DNA of 23,730 nt from JACPXH01 sp964409225 (GCA_964409225.1 CAYPCM010000011.1:1-23730), one strand, 5' to 3'. Positions 1-6,426 are shown, counted from the first letter of the stretch. Numbers and translations are program-made. Notes: generated by a model not told the origin, from the letters alone.

Positions 1-363
1 AAACAACCGCCGCGCGAGGCCAAAGCGCGCACAGCCGAAGCAATCGTGGCGAGATACTACGGCGAGAGCGCTGCCCGGCGCGCAGCAGCCGAGTTCAGCG
101 CGGTGTTCAGCGGCGGCGGTTTCCCGGCGGACGCGCCAACGGTGGCGGTGTCGCCCAACGAGCAGACTGCGTTGGATCTGGTGATGGCGGCGGGGTTGGC
201 GCCGTCAAAGTCCGAAGCTCGGCGGCTCATTGCGCAGGGTGCGGTGGAGCTCGACGGGAATACACTGAAAGACGCAAGCGAGCGAATTATCCTCCGGTCT
301 GGCAGCCAACTGCGCGTGGGCAAGCACCGGTTTGCAAAAATTGTGCCCGCGGACAATGATTAA
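1..363 (+). CDS. tyrS: tyrosyl-tRNA synthetase, C-terminal fragment (5' end outside window)
   Basis: The frame is open to the left edge and gives 120 codons ending at TAA 361-363. It contains PPREAKARTAEAIVARYYG, which resembles the conserved stretch that follows the catalytic domain of bacterial TyrRS (NPRDAK..LA..IV..YHG). The last 65 residues or so form an S4 RNA-binding domain: a TALDLVMAAGLAPSKSEARRLIAQGAVELDG helix-turn-strand region (residues about 57-87) followed by LRVGKHRFAKI at the end. The S4 domain binds the tRNA-Tyr anticodon arm and long variable arm. A GTG at 46 could be mistaken for a start, but the family motif begins upstream of it. The catalytic Rossmann domain with HIGH and KMSKS motifs lies outside the window, so activity cannot be judged. 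Confidence 0.93.
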   Translation, partial: KQPPREAKARTAEAIVARYYGESAARRAAAEFSAVFSGGGFPADAPTVAVSPNEQTALDLVMAAGLAPSKSEARRLIAQGAVELDGNTLKDASERIILRSGSQLRVGKHRFAKIVPADND

Positions 364-454
364 GCGCATTGGGCGGACGTATGTGGTGAAGAGCGAAACG
401 ACCGGCCGGCGGTTCGGTACATATTACCACCTTTGCCATTTGGGTTTCGTTTAG
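356..454 (+). CDS. possible small ORF overlapping the tyrS stop
   Basis: A 32-codon frame starts with ATG 356 inside the last codons of tyrS and stops at TAG 452-454. The peptide includes RTYVVKSETTGRRFGTY, which loosely resembles short basic orphan peptides seen in candidate phyla genomes. There is no clear ribosome binding site, so translation would have to be coupled to tyrS. It may be chance or a truncated remnant. Bases 455-510 hold nothing recognisable. Confidence 0.2.
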   Translation: MIKRIGRTYVVKSETTGRRFGTYYHLCHLGFV

Positions 455-510
455 GCGGTAGTTGTTCAGTTTTGTTTTAGCTACGTGGTTAAGTTCGCCG
501 GATGGGGGTG

Positions 511-538
511 TTGACAGGTTTTGTAACGCCCCTATAAT
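511..538 (+). promoter_or_regulatory. consensus sigma70-type promoter
   Basis: TTGACA at 511-516 and TATAAT at 533-538 are separated by 16 bases. Both hexamers match the consensus perfectly. Transcription would start near 545, ahead of the acidic ORF at 568. Confidence 0.8.
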
Positions 539-567
539 GGCGGTGATTATCATTCACTATAGGGTCT

Positions 568-711
568 ATGTACGATCTTCTTGATCGAAACATCGTCCTC
601 GCGGATCAGCTCGAGGAAGAAACCAAGGTAGATGCGCCTGACGCGGGCGACGAGGAAGAAACGGGCGACACAGACGAAGAAGGCGAAGAAGAAGCCGAGG
701 GAGTGGTGTAA
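568..711 (+). CDS. small acidic protein, 47 aa, unknown function
   Basis: ATG 568 to TAA 709-711 encodes MYDLLDRNIVLADQLEEET followed by a tail very rich in Glu, Asp and Gly (DEEETGDTDEEGEEEAEG). About half of the residues are acidic and there are no membrane segments or cysteines. It lies about 23 nt downstream of the predicted transcription start of the promoter at 511-538, and a hairpin terminator follows at 762, so it would form a monocistronic unit of about 250 nt. The only Shine-Dalgarno-like bases (AGGG 561-564) are too close to the ATG. I do not recognise the family. The unit could instead be a small RNA that happens to contain an ORF, though the codon pattern and strong charge bias favour a protein. 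Confidence 0.45.
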   Translation: MYDLLDRNIVLADQLEEETKVDAPDAGDEEETGDTDEEGEEEAEGVV

Positions 712-720
712 TAATCCTAA

Positions 721-750
721 GGCAACAAAAACCCCGTTTAGATAACGGGG
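721..750 (-). terminator. intrinsic terminator for yebC-ruvC
   Basis: On the minus strand CCCCGTT and AACGGGG (732-738 and 744-750 on plus) form a 7-bp stem with a 5-nt loop. It is followed by five U (plus-strand A 727-731) and then GUUG. It sits 50 nt past the ruvC stop. The arms resemble the ends of the MITE elements in this window, which may be coincidence. Confidence 0.6.
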
Positions 751-761
751 CAAACATACAG

Positions 762-792
762 CCGCTCCAGCCTGGGGCGGTTGTGTTTTTTT
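762..792 (+). terminator. intrinsic terminator after the acidic ORF
   Basis: CCGCTCC 762-768 pairs with GGGGCGG 774-780 (T-G wobble inside), followed by TTGTGTTTTTTT 781-792. It is convergent with the ruvC terminator. Confidence 0.65.
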
Positions 793-799
793 GGCCGTC

Positions 800-1303
800 T
801 TAACGCGACAGCCGCAGGCACGTGATGGCGCAGGCCAAAGCGTCGGCAGCGTCGTCCGGGCGGGGGGGCTTAGGCAGCTTAAGGAGCAAGGCGACCATGC
901 GGCCAACCTGTTGTTTGGGGGCGCGGCCGGAGCTAGTGATGGTTTGTTTGATAGTGCCGGGCGAGAGCGCCGCTACCGAGACCCGGGCCGCAGCCGCAGC
1001 TGCCAATACCACCCCACGCGCTTCAGCCACAGCCATCGCGGTTTTCACGTTTTTGGAGAAGTAGAGTTCTTCGACCGCAACAACGTCCGGCGCATGTCGT
1101 TTTAAGAGACGCGCGATGGCGTGCTGAAGTTCGGCGAGGCGGTAAGCTCGGTCTGCGCCTGCCGGCGTCTCAATCACTCCAAATGCCTTCGCGGTCAATT
1201 CTCCGTCACGCCAAGACACCAGCCCATACCCGCACCGAGCGGTGCCGGGGTCGATGCCTAAAACAATTTTGGGAACACTTCGTTTTTTCACCGTGAGCGT
1301 CAA
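800..1303 (-). CDS. ruvC: crossover junction endodeoxyribonuclease RuvC
   Basis: This 167-residue protein is close to the usual RuvC length (160-175). RuvC is the dimeric resolvase that nicks Holliday junctions after branch migration by RuvAB. The RNase H-like catalytic acidic residues are all visible: D18 in VLGIDPGTARCGYG, E78/E79 in VAVEELYF, and D150, D151 and D154 in RPDDAADALA. KQTITSSGRAPKQQV (about 119-133) matches the conserved DNA-binding segment. It lies about 100 nt downstream of yebC on the same strand, a common bacterial pairing, and ends 50 nt before a minus-strand terminator. The first ATG is used; no obvious Shine-Dalgarno precedes it. ruvB is in this window at 4704 but ruvA is not. 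Confidence 0.95.
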   Translation of the reverse strand: MTLTVKKRSVPKIVLGIDPGTARCGYGLVSWRDGELTAKAFGVIETPAGADRAYRLAELQHAIARLLKRHAPDVVAVEELYFSKNVKTAMAVAEARGVVLAAAAAARVSVAALSPGTIKQTITSSGRAPKQQVGRMVALLLKLPKPPRPDDAADALACAITCLRLSR

Positions 1304-1326
1304 AGCGGTTCACCTTCGGCGGACTA

Positions 1327-1368
1327 GCCTCAAATTAAAATTAAAAAATCAAAATTCAAAATTGAGGT
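1327..1368. repeat. AT-rich spacer repeat between ruvC and yebC
   Basis: Low-complexity AAATTAAAATTAAAAAATC and CAAAATTCAAAATTG runs. The same kind of tract recurs at 2124-2160, 4558-4606, 8207-8310, 9461-9518, 11790-11893 and 14504-14580, and inside polA at 12601-12623. Confidence 0.6.
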
Positions 1369-1404
1369 AGCCCTTCGGGACCGATTAAATCCTTGCAATT
1401 TGAA

Positions 1405-2121
1405 CTACCCGCCGTAAACGTCCGCGACGTCGTCGCTTTCATCAAGCGCGTCATAAAGTTTTTCCAGAGCGTTTTCGGACCCCGGATTTATCGGCGCCGG
1501 GTTTTTAGCAATCCATTCCAGCCCGGCTTCTTCAGTCGGTTTATTAAGCGCTCGGGTCGCCTGTTTTAGGGCCTCAAGATTTTCAGGAGGGCTTATGACA
1601 GAACAATATCCGTCCGAGTTCCGTATGTCTTCGGCGCCAGCATCAATGAGCGTAAGTTCGCACTCTTCGTCGCAAATAGTTCCGGCGGCAAAGCGGACGA
1701 CGCCTTTCAAGCCAAACATCCAGCGCACCGATCCGGATTCGCCGAGTTTGCCGCCGTGGTCGGCGAGAATATGTCGTATTTCAGCCAGAGCGCGGTTGCG
1801 ATTGTCAGTCACGACCTTGATCAGCAGCGGCACTCCGCCCGGGCCATAGGCCTCAAGAAGTATTTCTTCAATTTGGGCAGCGCTTTTGTCTTCACCCGTG
1901 CCGCGTTTTATGGCGCGGTCAATATTGTCCGCAGGCATGTTAAAATCGTGCGCTTTTTCAACCGCAATCCGGAGCTTTGCGTTCGTAGCCGGATCTCCGG
2001 AGCCGCCCTCGCGGGCAGCCACCGAGATCATCTTGGCAAGTTTCGAGAAATTTTTTCCCTTGCGGGCGTCGGTGATGGCTTTTTGATGCTTCACCTTGGC
2101 CCATTTGGAGTGGCCGGACAT
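1405..2121 (-). CDS. yebC: YebC/PmpR family protein (probable translation or transcription regulator)
   Basis: The 238-residue protein starts at the canonical MSGHSKWAKVKHQK, so the ATG at 2121 is chosen and five in-frame upstream codons inside the AT-rich spacer are left out. Conserved YebC features follow: DARKGKNFSKLAKMI (about 20-34), the NAKLR-AVEKA-NMP-DNI-RAIKRG stretch (about 50-80), and the YEAYGPGGV-like LLEAYGPGGVPLLIKVVTDNRNR (about 90-115). Three alpha/beta domains and normal length indicate an intact gene. YebC-family proteins were described as transcription regulators, and more recent work assigns some members to rescue of ribosomes stalled at proline-rich motifs; which applies here cannot be told. 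It precedes ruvC on the same strand. No Shine-Dalgarno is visible; the leader is an AT-rich repeat. A candidate promoter is at 2185-2213. Confidence 0.95.
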   Translation of the reverse strand: MSGHSKWAKVKHQKAITDARKGKNFSKLAKMISVAAREGGSGDPATNAKLRIAVEKAHDFNMPADNIDRAIKRGTGEDKSAAQIEEILLEAYGPGGVPLLIKVVTDNRNRALAEIRHILADHGGKLGESGSVRWMFGLKGVVRFAAGTICDEECELTLIDAGAEDIRNSDGYCSVISPPENLEALKQATRALNKPTEEAGLEWIAKNPAPINPGSENALEKLYDALDESDDVADVYGG

Positions 2122-2123
2122 AG

Positions 2124-2160
2124 ATTTAAAATTCAAAGTTCAAAGTGCAAAATTTAAAAT
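2124..2160. repeat. AT-rich spacer repeat in the yebC leader
   Basis: AAATTCAAAGTTCAAAGTGC-type heptamer-like runs lie directly upstream of the yebC ATG. They belong to the same low-complexity class as the other AT-rich gaps. Confidence 0.55.
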
Positions 2161-2184
2161 TGACCCGGGCGCGGTCCCGAATCA

Positions 2185-2213
2185 ATGGTAGGCGCGAGAC
2201 GGGCGGAGGTCAA
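2185..2213 (-). promoter_or_regulatory. candidate promoter of yebC-ruvC
   Basis: On the minus strand TTGACC (2213-2208) and TACCAT (2190-2185) are spaced by 17 bases. The start point would be near 2178, giving a leader of about 57 nt. The first four bases of the -35 (TTGA) are one copy of the 4-bp target duplication of the neighbouring MITE. Confidence 0.4.
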
Positions 2214-2322
2214 CCCCGTTAGAGGTCTAAGTAGTGTCTGCCAAAAAGTAAACAAAAGCCGTTAGGCGACTTCGCCTTTAGGCCTCCACCATAGATTGCC
2301 AAGCTCTGGACTTCTAACGGGG
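2214..2322. mobile_element. MITE-like element, copy A (109 bp)
   Basis: It is bounded by CCCCGTTAGAGGTC and GACTTCTAACGGGG, 14-bp terminal inverted repeats with one mismatch. It is flanked by a 4-bp direct repeat TCAA (2210-2213 and 2323-2326), consistent with a target-site duplication. The interior holds a palindromic GGCGA..TCGCC core. The reverse complement matches copy B (18425-18535) with about nine mismatches and a 2-nt length difference by eye. It encodes no transposase, so it would move only with help in trans. It inserted exactly at the stop codon of the lamin-tail gene. Confidence 0.8.
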
Positions 2323-3753
2323 TCAACCGCGCAACAGGAATCGCGAGACAAGTCCGCCCACCAACGCGCCGCCGGCGAGGATGCTCGTTCCGAGGAGCCA
2401 CGGTGGAATGTTCGATGGTTGGCCCGGGAGTGCTGCCGCAAGGAGCTGCGAGGTGGTGGCTGAAGAGGTTGGATTGGGCGTTGTTTCGTCAGGGTTCGCC
2501 ACAGCCGTTTGGCCGGCGCGTTCGGGCGAGGGTGAGGCCAGCGTGGACTGGGATTTTGCTATCGGCGGTGGCGGAAGCGGCGGCGTGGCCGAAGGGATTG
2601 CTTCGGCTCGGCCTTCGTACTCGGCTTCGGTGTCCGGTGGCTGCTGGGGCAGGGGAGGGGTGTTCGGTAGCACCTGCGTCTTCGGGGCAACTTGTTTTTC
2701 CGCAAACACATTTGCCGCGGCCGGGGTTGGTTGGTAGGTCCAGCGCCACGAGCCGCCGGCCTCTTTGGCATAAGCAGCGCCTTCAGGCGCTTTGCCGAAG
2801 GTTACGGTTTCAATAAACTCGCCTGACGGCCACATGAACTTTACTTCGTCGCCCGTGTTGGTAAGCGCAATTTTTGAAACCGTGCGCGGCACGGTCAGGT
2901 ATCCGGACGGCGCAATTATCGCTTTATCTGGGAACATATACACACCGCCGGCGGAGCTGTCATCCAGCATTAGGCCGCTTATATCCGCCCCTTTGTTTTC
3001 CAGATTCATAATCTCAATCCACTCACCTTCAGCGTCGTCGCCAACCGGGTCTGGCAAAAACTCCGAAAGCGCTACGCGCGGCAAGGGCTTGGTTGGCGGC
3101 TGCGCGCCCGAGCTGCCAGATCCGGATGATGGAGCGGGCGGCGGCGTTGGTTCCGGGGCCGGCGGCGGTGACGGAGGAGGAAGTGGAGGCGCCATCGCGG
3201 CTACGACCCCTGGCGTGCCGCCGTCTGCCGCGCTTTCTTGCCACGGTCCAGCCGGATTCCCGCAGGGGTCGACGCGCTCGAGTGTCTTGCCGTTTTCGCT
3301 AGCTCCCATGCTTGAATCGTAGGCAGTGGTCGCCACGACTGTGCCGCTGCCGTCGGTGAGCCGAAGGGTGGAACTCGCATTCTTGAGATTCATAACCGTA
3401 TCCATGACCGTGCCGAGGACCACCGGGTGCTCGGCGAGGAACGTCGGCGCGTCGGAGACAAGCACGAGGACGTCATTCGGGTTGAGCGTTGCGCTGCCTT
3501 GCACCGGGGCGTTCAGGATGCGGTTTGTGCCCTCGTTGAACCGCCAACTGCCGCTCCCCCGGCCGGTGGCAATCGCGATCGCATCCGGTCCGCAGTTGAC
3601 GACCTCGACCCATTCGCGGTCTTCGTCGCGGCCTGGGAGCGGCAGGTCGTACATAATTTCCGAAAACACGAGCGCCGCCCCCGCAGACGCGGGGGCGGCG
3701 CAAAGGACCGCCGTCATAAAAAACAGCAGCGCGGCATTATTCCCGATTCGCAT
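2323..3753 (-). CDS. secreted, membrane-anchored protein with two lamin-tail domains
   Basis: The start is set at ATG 3753 because it opens a clear signal peptide (MRIGNNAALLFFMTAVLCAA, cleavage after ASA at about residue 24). The longer upstream frame overlaps the next gene and is not signal-like. The 476-residue product has a first lamin-tail domain (about 27-150; LVFSEIMYDLP, EWVEVVN, LNPNDVLVLVSD), a Pro/Ser-rich linker, and a second lamin-tail domain (about 222-335; VALSEFLPDPVGDDAEGEWIEIMN, KIALTNTGDEVKFMWP). A long Pro/Ala/Thr-rich stretch and a C-terminal membrane helix (PPWLLGTSILAGGALVGGLV) ending in RFLLRG follow. The layout suggests a surface protein held by its C-terminus, with lamin-tail domains binding an extracellular ligand (inference). 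It is last in a three-gene operon, 10 nt after the PH-domain gene. Confidence 0.8.
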   Translation of the reverse strand: MRIGNNAALLFFMTAVLCAAPASAGAALVFSEIMYDLPLPGRDEDREWVEVVNCGPDAIAIATGRGSGSWRFNEGTNRILNAPVQGSATLNPNDVLVLVSDAPTFLAEHPVVLGTVMDTVMNLKNASSTLRLTDGSGTVVATTAYDSSMGASENGKTLERVDPCGNPAGPWQESAADGGTPGVVAAMAPPLPPPSPPPAPEPTPPPAPSSGSGSSGAQPPTKPLPRVALSEFLPDPVGDDAEGEWIEIMNLENKGADISGLMLDDSSAGGVYMFPDKAIIAPSGYLTVPRTVSKIALTNTGDEVKFMWPSGEFIETVTFGKAPEGAAYAKEAGGSWRWTYQPTPAAANVFAEKQVAPKTQVLPNTPPLPQQPPDTEAEYEGRAEAIPSATPPLPPPPIAKSQSTLASPSPERAGQTAVANPDETTPNPTSSATTSQLLAAALPGQPSNIPPWLLGTSILAGGALVGGLVSRFLLRG

Positions 3754-3763
3754 ATCGCCTTGG

Positions 3764-4321
3764 CTATAGACCACTCGTGCTTTGCGGCAGCATGGTTTCG
3801 TCGTGGTGCTGCCGGGCGCGCTTAACCGCGGCCTCGTAGCAATCCAAGACGCATTGTTTAGCGCGGTTGGGGTTCGGCACCTGTTTGAAGCAGAACCTTT
3901 TTTCTTCGCCTGCGGTCTGCACCTGCAGTTCGCCGAAATCAAGCGCAGTCGCAATAAAGCCGTTGATGTGGGTGGATACGTCTTGAACTCTTAAAATGTT
4001 GAATTCAGCCGCTTCGCGCCGGAACAGGCCCCGCTGCTCGATCGCAATCACGCGTTCGGAGGTAACAATCCAGACATCGAGGTAGTAGTCGGCGAGGGTC
4101 GCGAAGAACGCAAGCCAGAGCGTAAGGTAGTAGATGCTTGCCGCGAACGCGAAAAGCGCGGCGGCTGCGACAAAGAATTCGGGAGCCGCCCGCGCGAGCG
4201 TAACGCCCGCGATGGGCGGGATGAGGGCAAAGAAAAGCGCAAGCGCCACTTGGAGTGCGAAGATAAACCAGTGGCGTCGGAGCACGAGCACGAGCTCTTC
4301 GGTTGGGTTGAGCGTAATCAT
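3764..4321 (-). CDS. bacterial PH-domain membrane protein (YdbS-like)
   Basis: The 185-residue protein begins with MITLNPTEELVLVLRRHW, a typical lead-in of bPH2/DUF304-like proteins. Two membrane helices follow (about 18-40 and 48-75). A PH-like domain spans about 80-150: DVWIVTSERVIAIEQRGLF, EFNILRVQDVSTHINGF, DFGELQVQTAG. The charged tail is cytoplasmic. The exact function of this family is unknown; members are membrane proteins with a pleckstrin-homology fold. Its first four bases overlap the stop of the upstream small gene (4318-4548), so the two are probably translationally coupled, and the lamin-tail gene follows after 10 nt. Confidence 0.8.
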   Translation of the reverse strand: MITLNPTEELVLVLRRHWFIFALQVALALFFALIPPIAGVTLARAAPEFFVAAAALFAFAASIYYLTLWLAFFATLADYYLDVWIVTSERVIAIEQRGLFRREAAEFNILRVQDVSTHINGFIATALDFGELQVQTAGEEKRFCFKQVPNPNRAKQCVLDCYEAAVKRARQHHDETMLPQSTSGL

Positions 4322-4548
4322 GGCCGGAGTGTGGCGATGAGATCAGGCAGAGTGTCCCACTGCACCGCAAGAAACGCGCCCACGCTTGCCGCAATGAGGA
4401 GTGCTACGCCGACAGCGCAGAGCGCGGCGAGCCACGCGCCGAGATCGCCCTTGAGCCGGTACGTGAGAAAGTGCCAGACAATGGCCATCGCGGCTGCGGC
4501 GGCCGCAACGATGATTAAGATAAAAGCGAGCGTGGCGAGGAGGAACAT
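4318..4548 (-). CDS. small two-helix membrane protein, 76 aa
   Basis: The product has two hydrophobic segments (about 1-27, LLATLAFILIIVAAAAAAMA; and about 36-62, WLAALCAVGVALLIAASVGA) joined by a short RLKGD loop. No known family is recognised. It leads a minus-strand operon with the PH-domain and lamin-tail genes, with an ATGA overlap at its 3' end. All three products are envelope proteins, which suggests a shared membrane or cell-surface role (inference). No Shine-Dalgarno is visible before the ATG. Confidence 0.65.
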   Translation of the reverse strand: MFLLATLAFILIIVAAAAAAMAIVWHFLTYRLKGDLGAWLAALCAVGVALLIAASVGAFLAVQWDTLPDLIATLRP

Positions 4549-4557
4549 TATGAGAAA

Positions 4558-4606
4558 TGTCGAATGTCAAAATCCAAATATCAAATCAAATCCAAAGCTC
4601 AAAGTG
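4558..4606. repeat. AT-rich spacer repeat
   Basis: Runs of TCAAAATCCAAATATCAAAT and similar, adjoining a palindromic repeat. Same class as the other AT-rich gaps. Confidence 0.55.
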
Positions 4607-4618
4607 GCAACTCGGTTG

Positions 4619-4680
4619 TTATCCTGAGGGAGCGAAGCGACCGAAGGATCTCGAGATCCTTCGCTGCGCTCAGGATGACG
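4619..4680. repeat. palindromic dispersed repeat (ATCCTGAG...CTCAGGATGACG)
   Basis: A perfect 22-bp palindrome at 4642-4663 centred on GATCTCGAGATC is flanked by ATCCTGAG (4621-4628) and CTCAGGAT (4669-4676). The transcript would fold into a long hairpin. Related sequence lies at 9525-9640, and CTCAGGATGACGC occurs inside tsaE at 11530-11563. It lies past the ruvB stop and could also act as a transcription barrier. Confidence 0.7.
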
Positions 4681-4703
4681 CGCGGCGTCATTTTGAACTT
4701 TGG

Positions 4704-5705
4704 TCATAGCAATCTCGCAACCGCTCCTTTGCCCAGATGCGCGTACGCCTTCGCCGTCGCCACCCGTCCCCGCGGCGTGCGCTCAATGAAGCCCAGCTGT
4801 AACAAGTACGGTTCGTACACGTCCTCAATGGTGGCTTCGTCTTCGGCCGTGGCCGCGGCGAGTGTTTTAAGCCCCACCGCCTTGCCGCGAAACTGCTCCA
4901 CCAGCGCCTGCAAGATGCGCCGGTCAGTGGGCTCAAGTCCTTCGGCGTCCACCTCGAGCATGCTGAGCGCTTCTTGGGCGGTCTGGCGGCTCACGAGGGG
5001 CTCGCCCCGCGTTTGCGCGAGATCCCGCACGCGCTTGAGCAAGCGGTTTGCGATGCGGGGCGTGGCGCGGCTGGAGCAGGCGATGATTCTGCGCGCTTCG
5101 GGCTCGAGCGGCATGTCGAGCAGCCGACTTGAGCGGTCCAGAATCGTTTCGATGTCCGCGGCCGTATAAAAATCAAGCCGCCAGGTGGTGCCGAACCGGC
5201 TGCGAAGCGGTCCGGACAACATCGCGGGTCTGGTGGTCGCCGCAATGAGGGTGAAGGCGGGCAAGGCGAGTTCCAGCGTGCGAGCGCCCGGCCCCTTGCC
5301 GAGCACCAGGTGGAGCTGCCGCGATTCCATCGCCGGGTAGAGCGTTTCCTCGACCGTTTTCGGCAGGCGGTGGACTTCGTCAATAAACAAAACGCTTTTT
5401 TCTTCGAGATTCGTGAGAATGGCGGCTAGATCGCCGGCGCGTTCTATGGCCGGGCCGGAAGTGGTGGTCAGCGGAGAATTCATTTCAGAAGCAATCAGAT
5501 GCGCTAAACTTGTTTTGCCGAGCCCGGGCGGGCCGTAGAAAAGCACGTGATCAAGCGGTTCTCGCCGCGCCTTGGCTGCGGCGATCGCGACTTGCAGATT
5601 GCTCTTAAGCTTTCCTTGCCCGATGAATTCAGGCCACGTTCGTGGCCGGAGGGTGGAATCGAGCACCGGGTCAGGGCTGCTTTTTTTGCTGTTTTGAGGT
5701 ACCAT
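4704..5705 (-). CDS. ruvB: Holliday junction branch migration ATPase RuvB
   Basis: The protein has the full RuvB architecture: an N-terminal AAA+ lead (DSTLRPRTWPEFIGQ), Walker A GPPGLGKTSLA (about 58-68), Walker B VLFIDEVHRL, sensor 1 AATTRP, arginine finger in LSGPLRSRFG, sensor 2 TPRIANRLLKRVRD, and a C-terminal winged helix ending in LGFIERTPRGRVAT. RuvB is the hexameric motor that drives branch migration with RuvA. I prefer ATG 5705 (333 aa). An alternative ATG at 5729 adds eight codons, but these overlap the -35 and spacer of a strong plus-strand promoter (5713-5741). Neither start has a clear Shine-Dalgarno. The gene is divergent from the structured RNA unit. Confidence 0.94.
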   Translation of the reverse strand: MVPQNSKKSSPDPVLDSTLRPRTWPEFIGQGKLKSNLQVAIAAAKARREPLDHVLFYGPPGLGKTSLAHLIASEMNSPLTTTSGPAIERAGDLAAILTNLEEKSVLFIDEVHRLPKTVEETLYPAMESRQLHLVLGKGPGARTLELALPAFTLIAATTRPAMLSGPLRSRFGTTWRLDFYTAADIETILDRSSRLLDMPLEPEARRIIACSSRATPRIANRLLKRVRDLAQTRGEPLVSRQTAQEALSMLEVDAEGLEPTDRRILQALVEQFRGKAVGLKTLAAATAEDEATIEDVYEPYLLQLGFIERTPRGRVATAKAYAHLGKGAVARLL

Positions 5706-5712
5706 ACAGGGC

Positions 5713-5741
5713 TTGACAGGTAACGCCATTAGCGCTACAAT
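5713..5741 (+). promoter_or_regulatory. strong sigma70-type promoter for the structured RNA unit
   Basis: TTGACA 5713-5718 and TACAAT 5736-5741 with a 17-base spacer. Transcription should start near 5748. It points away from ruvB. Confidence 0.8.
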
Positions 5742-5747
5742 GGGGTG

Positions 5748-6143
5748 TCCTTAGGAATCGTTCGAGCCGCCTTGTTCTTTTGGAAAGGCGGAGCGTGGGT
5801 TTGCGTTCAGTAATACAACTGTTTCTCACGGACTCGATATTTCGAAAATATCGGTATGTCGCGTTTGTGGGAGGCGCCAATCTGTAGGCAATTGGGGTAC
5901 GGGTTTCACTCGAACCCTCTGGGAGCGAACTGCAGACGGATGTTCTGGTTTCGACTGGGGCATAGCTCGGGTTTGCTCTTTACCTCCATCCCTCGGTGGT
6001 GGGGAAATTGCCTGCAGGTTGGCGCTGATTCAGATGTTCTTTCACCTTCAATCGGGTTACGATCCGGGCAGAGGACGAGATTGGAGTTGTGTCGGTGATG
6101 GCCGTCGCTGCGCCGGGTGCGCAGCAGCTAGGGAGGAGGAAGC
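5748..6143 (+). ncRNA. candidate structured RNA or long structured 5' leader
   Basis: There is no convincing ORF between the promoter and the small gene at 6144, but many helices are visible. They are: a 7-bp hairpin (5767-5773 with 5785-5791), an 8-bp hairpin with a 3-nt loop (5835-5842 with 5846-5853), and a continuous 20-bp helix (5874-5893 with 6006-6025) enclosing a 112-nt domain. That domain includes GGGTT/AACCC (5901-5905 with 5913-5917). Then follow an 8-bp helix (6046-6053 with 6079-6086) and a 7-bp hairpin (6107-6113 with 6119-6125) next to the ribosome binding site. The 20-bp helix contains two U-G pairs and the 8-bp helix one; these become A-C mismatches on the other strand, so the plus-strand RNA is the folded one. 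Conserved cores of RNase P RNA, SRP RNA and tmRNA were looked for and not found. The family is unknown. The 3' boundary is uncertain and it may be a leader of the 6144 gene. Confidence 0.55.
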
Positions 6144-6413
6144 ATGAAGGCAGCGGTCGGATCGGGGGACGGTAGCCAACATTACGACCCGCAGTGTCGG
6201 CAGTGTGAGTGGTTCGGACGCCTCCACGTGATATGCCTCGTGGTACTTGGCATGTGCGTGCTGATGGCAGGAGGTGTGCCGTTGTTGTTGGGCTTGGGTT
6301 ACCACATCCTCGTCTATGTTGCGCTGGCCGTCTTTCTTCTCAACTTGGCCGGGATGTGGATTGCTTTCCGCCGTAAGGATCACAGCACCCACGCGGCACC
6401 GCAGCGGGGATAA
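6144..6413 (+). CDS. small membrane protein, 89 aa, with N-terminal CxxC
   Basis: ATG 6144 is preceded by a very strong Shine-Dalgarno (AGGGAGGAGG 6130-6139). The N-terminus carries DPQCRQCEW, a CxxC pair, followed by two membrane helices (about 26-47, LHVICLVVLGMCVLMAGGV; and about 50-73, GLGYHILVYVALAVFLLNLA) and a basic tail (FRRKDHSTHAAPQRG). The function is not recognised. It is the only ORF between the promoter at 5713 and the terminator at 6427, about 400 nt downstream of the start point, so its expression could depend on the folded leader. The CxxC could bind metal or be redox-active, but a single pair is not diagnostic. Confidence 0.65.
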   Translation: MKAAVGSGDGSQHYDPQCRQCEWFGRLHVICLVVLGMCVLMAGGVPLLLGLGYHILVYVALAVFLLNLAGMWIAFRRKDHSTHAAPQRG

Positions 6414-6426
6414 ACGAGTCCGGCTT

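Noticed and set aside
732..750. CCCCGTT...AACGGGG as a minimal copy of the MITE.
   Set aside because: It is fully explained as the minus-strand ruvC terminator; only seven end bases match.
3754..3954. N-terminal extension of the lamin-tail protein by 67 codons.
   Set aside because: It overlaps the PH-domain gene and lacks signal features, whereas ATG 3753 opens a good signal peptide.
5934..5975. TTCTGGTTTCGACTGGGG resembles the 5' end of tmRNA, and GGGTT-TCACTCG-AACCC upstream resembles a T arm (permuted tmRNA idea).
   Set aside because: The loop does not fit TTCRANY, no matching acceptor strand or CCA end is found, and there is no tag reading frame ending in Ala-Ala. The similarity is too short.
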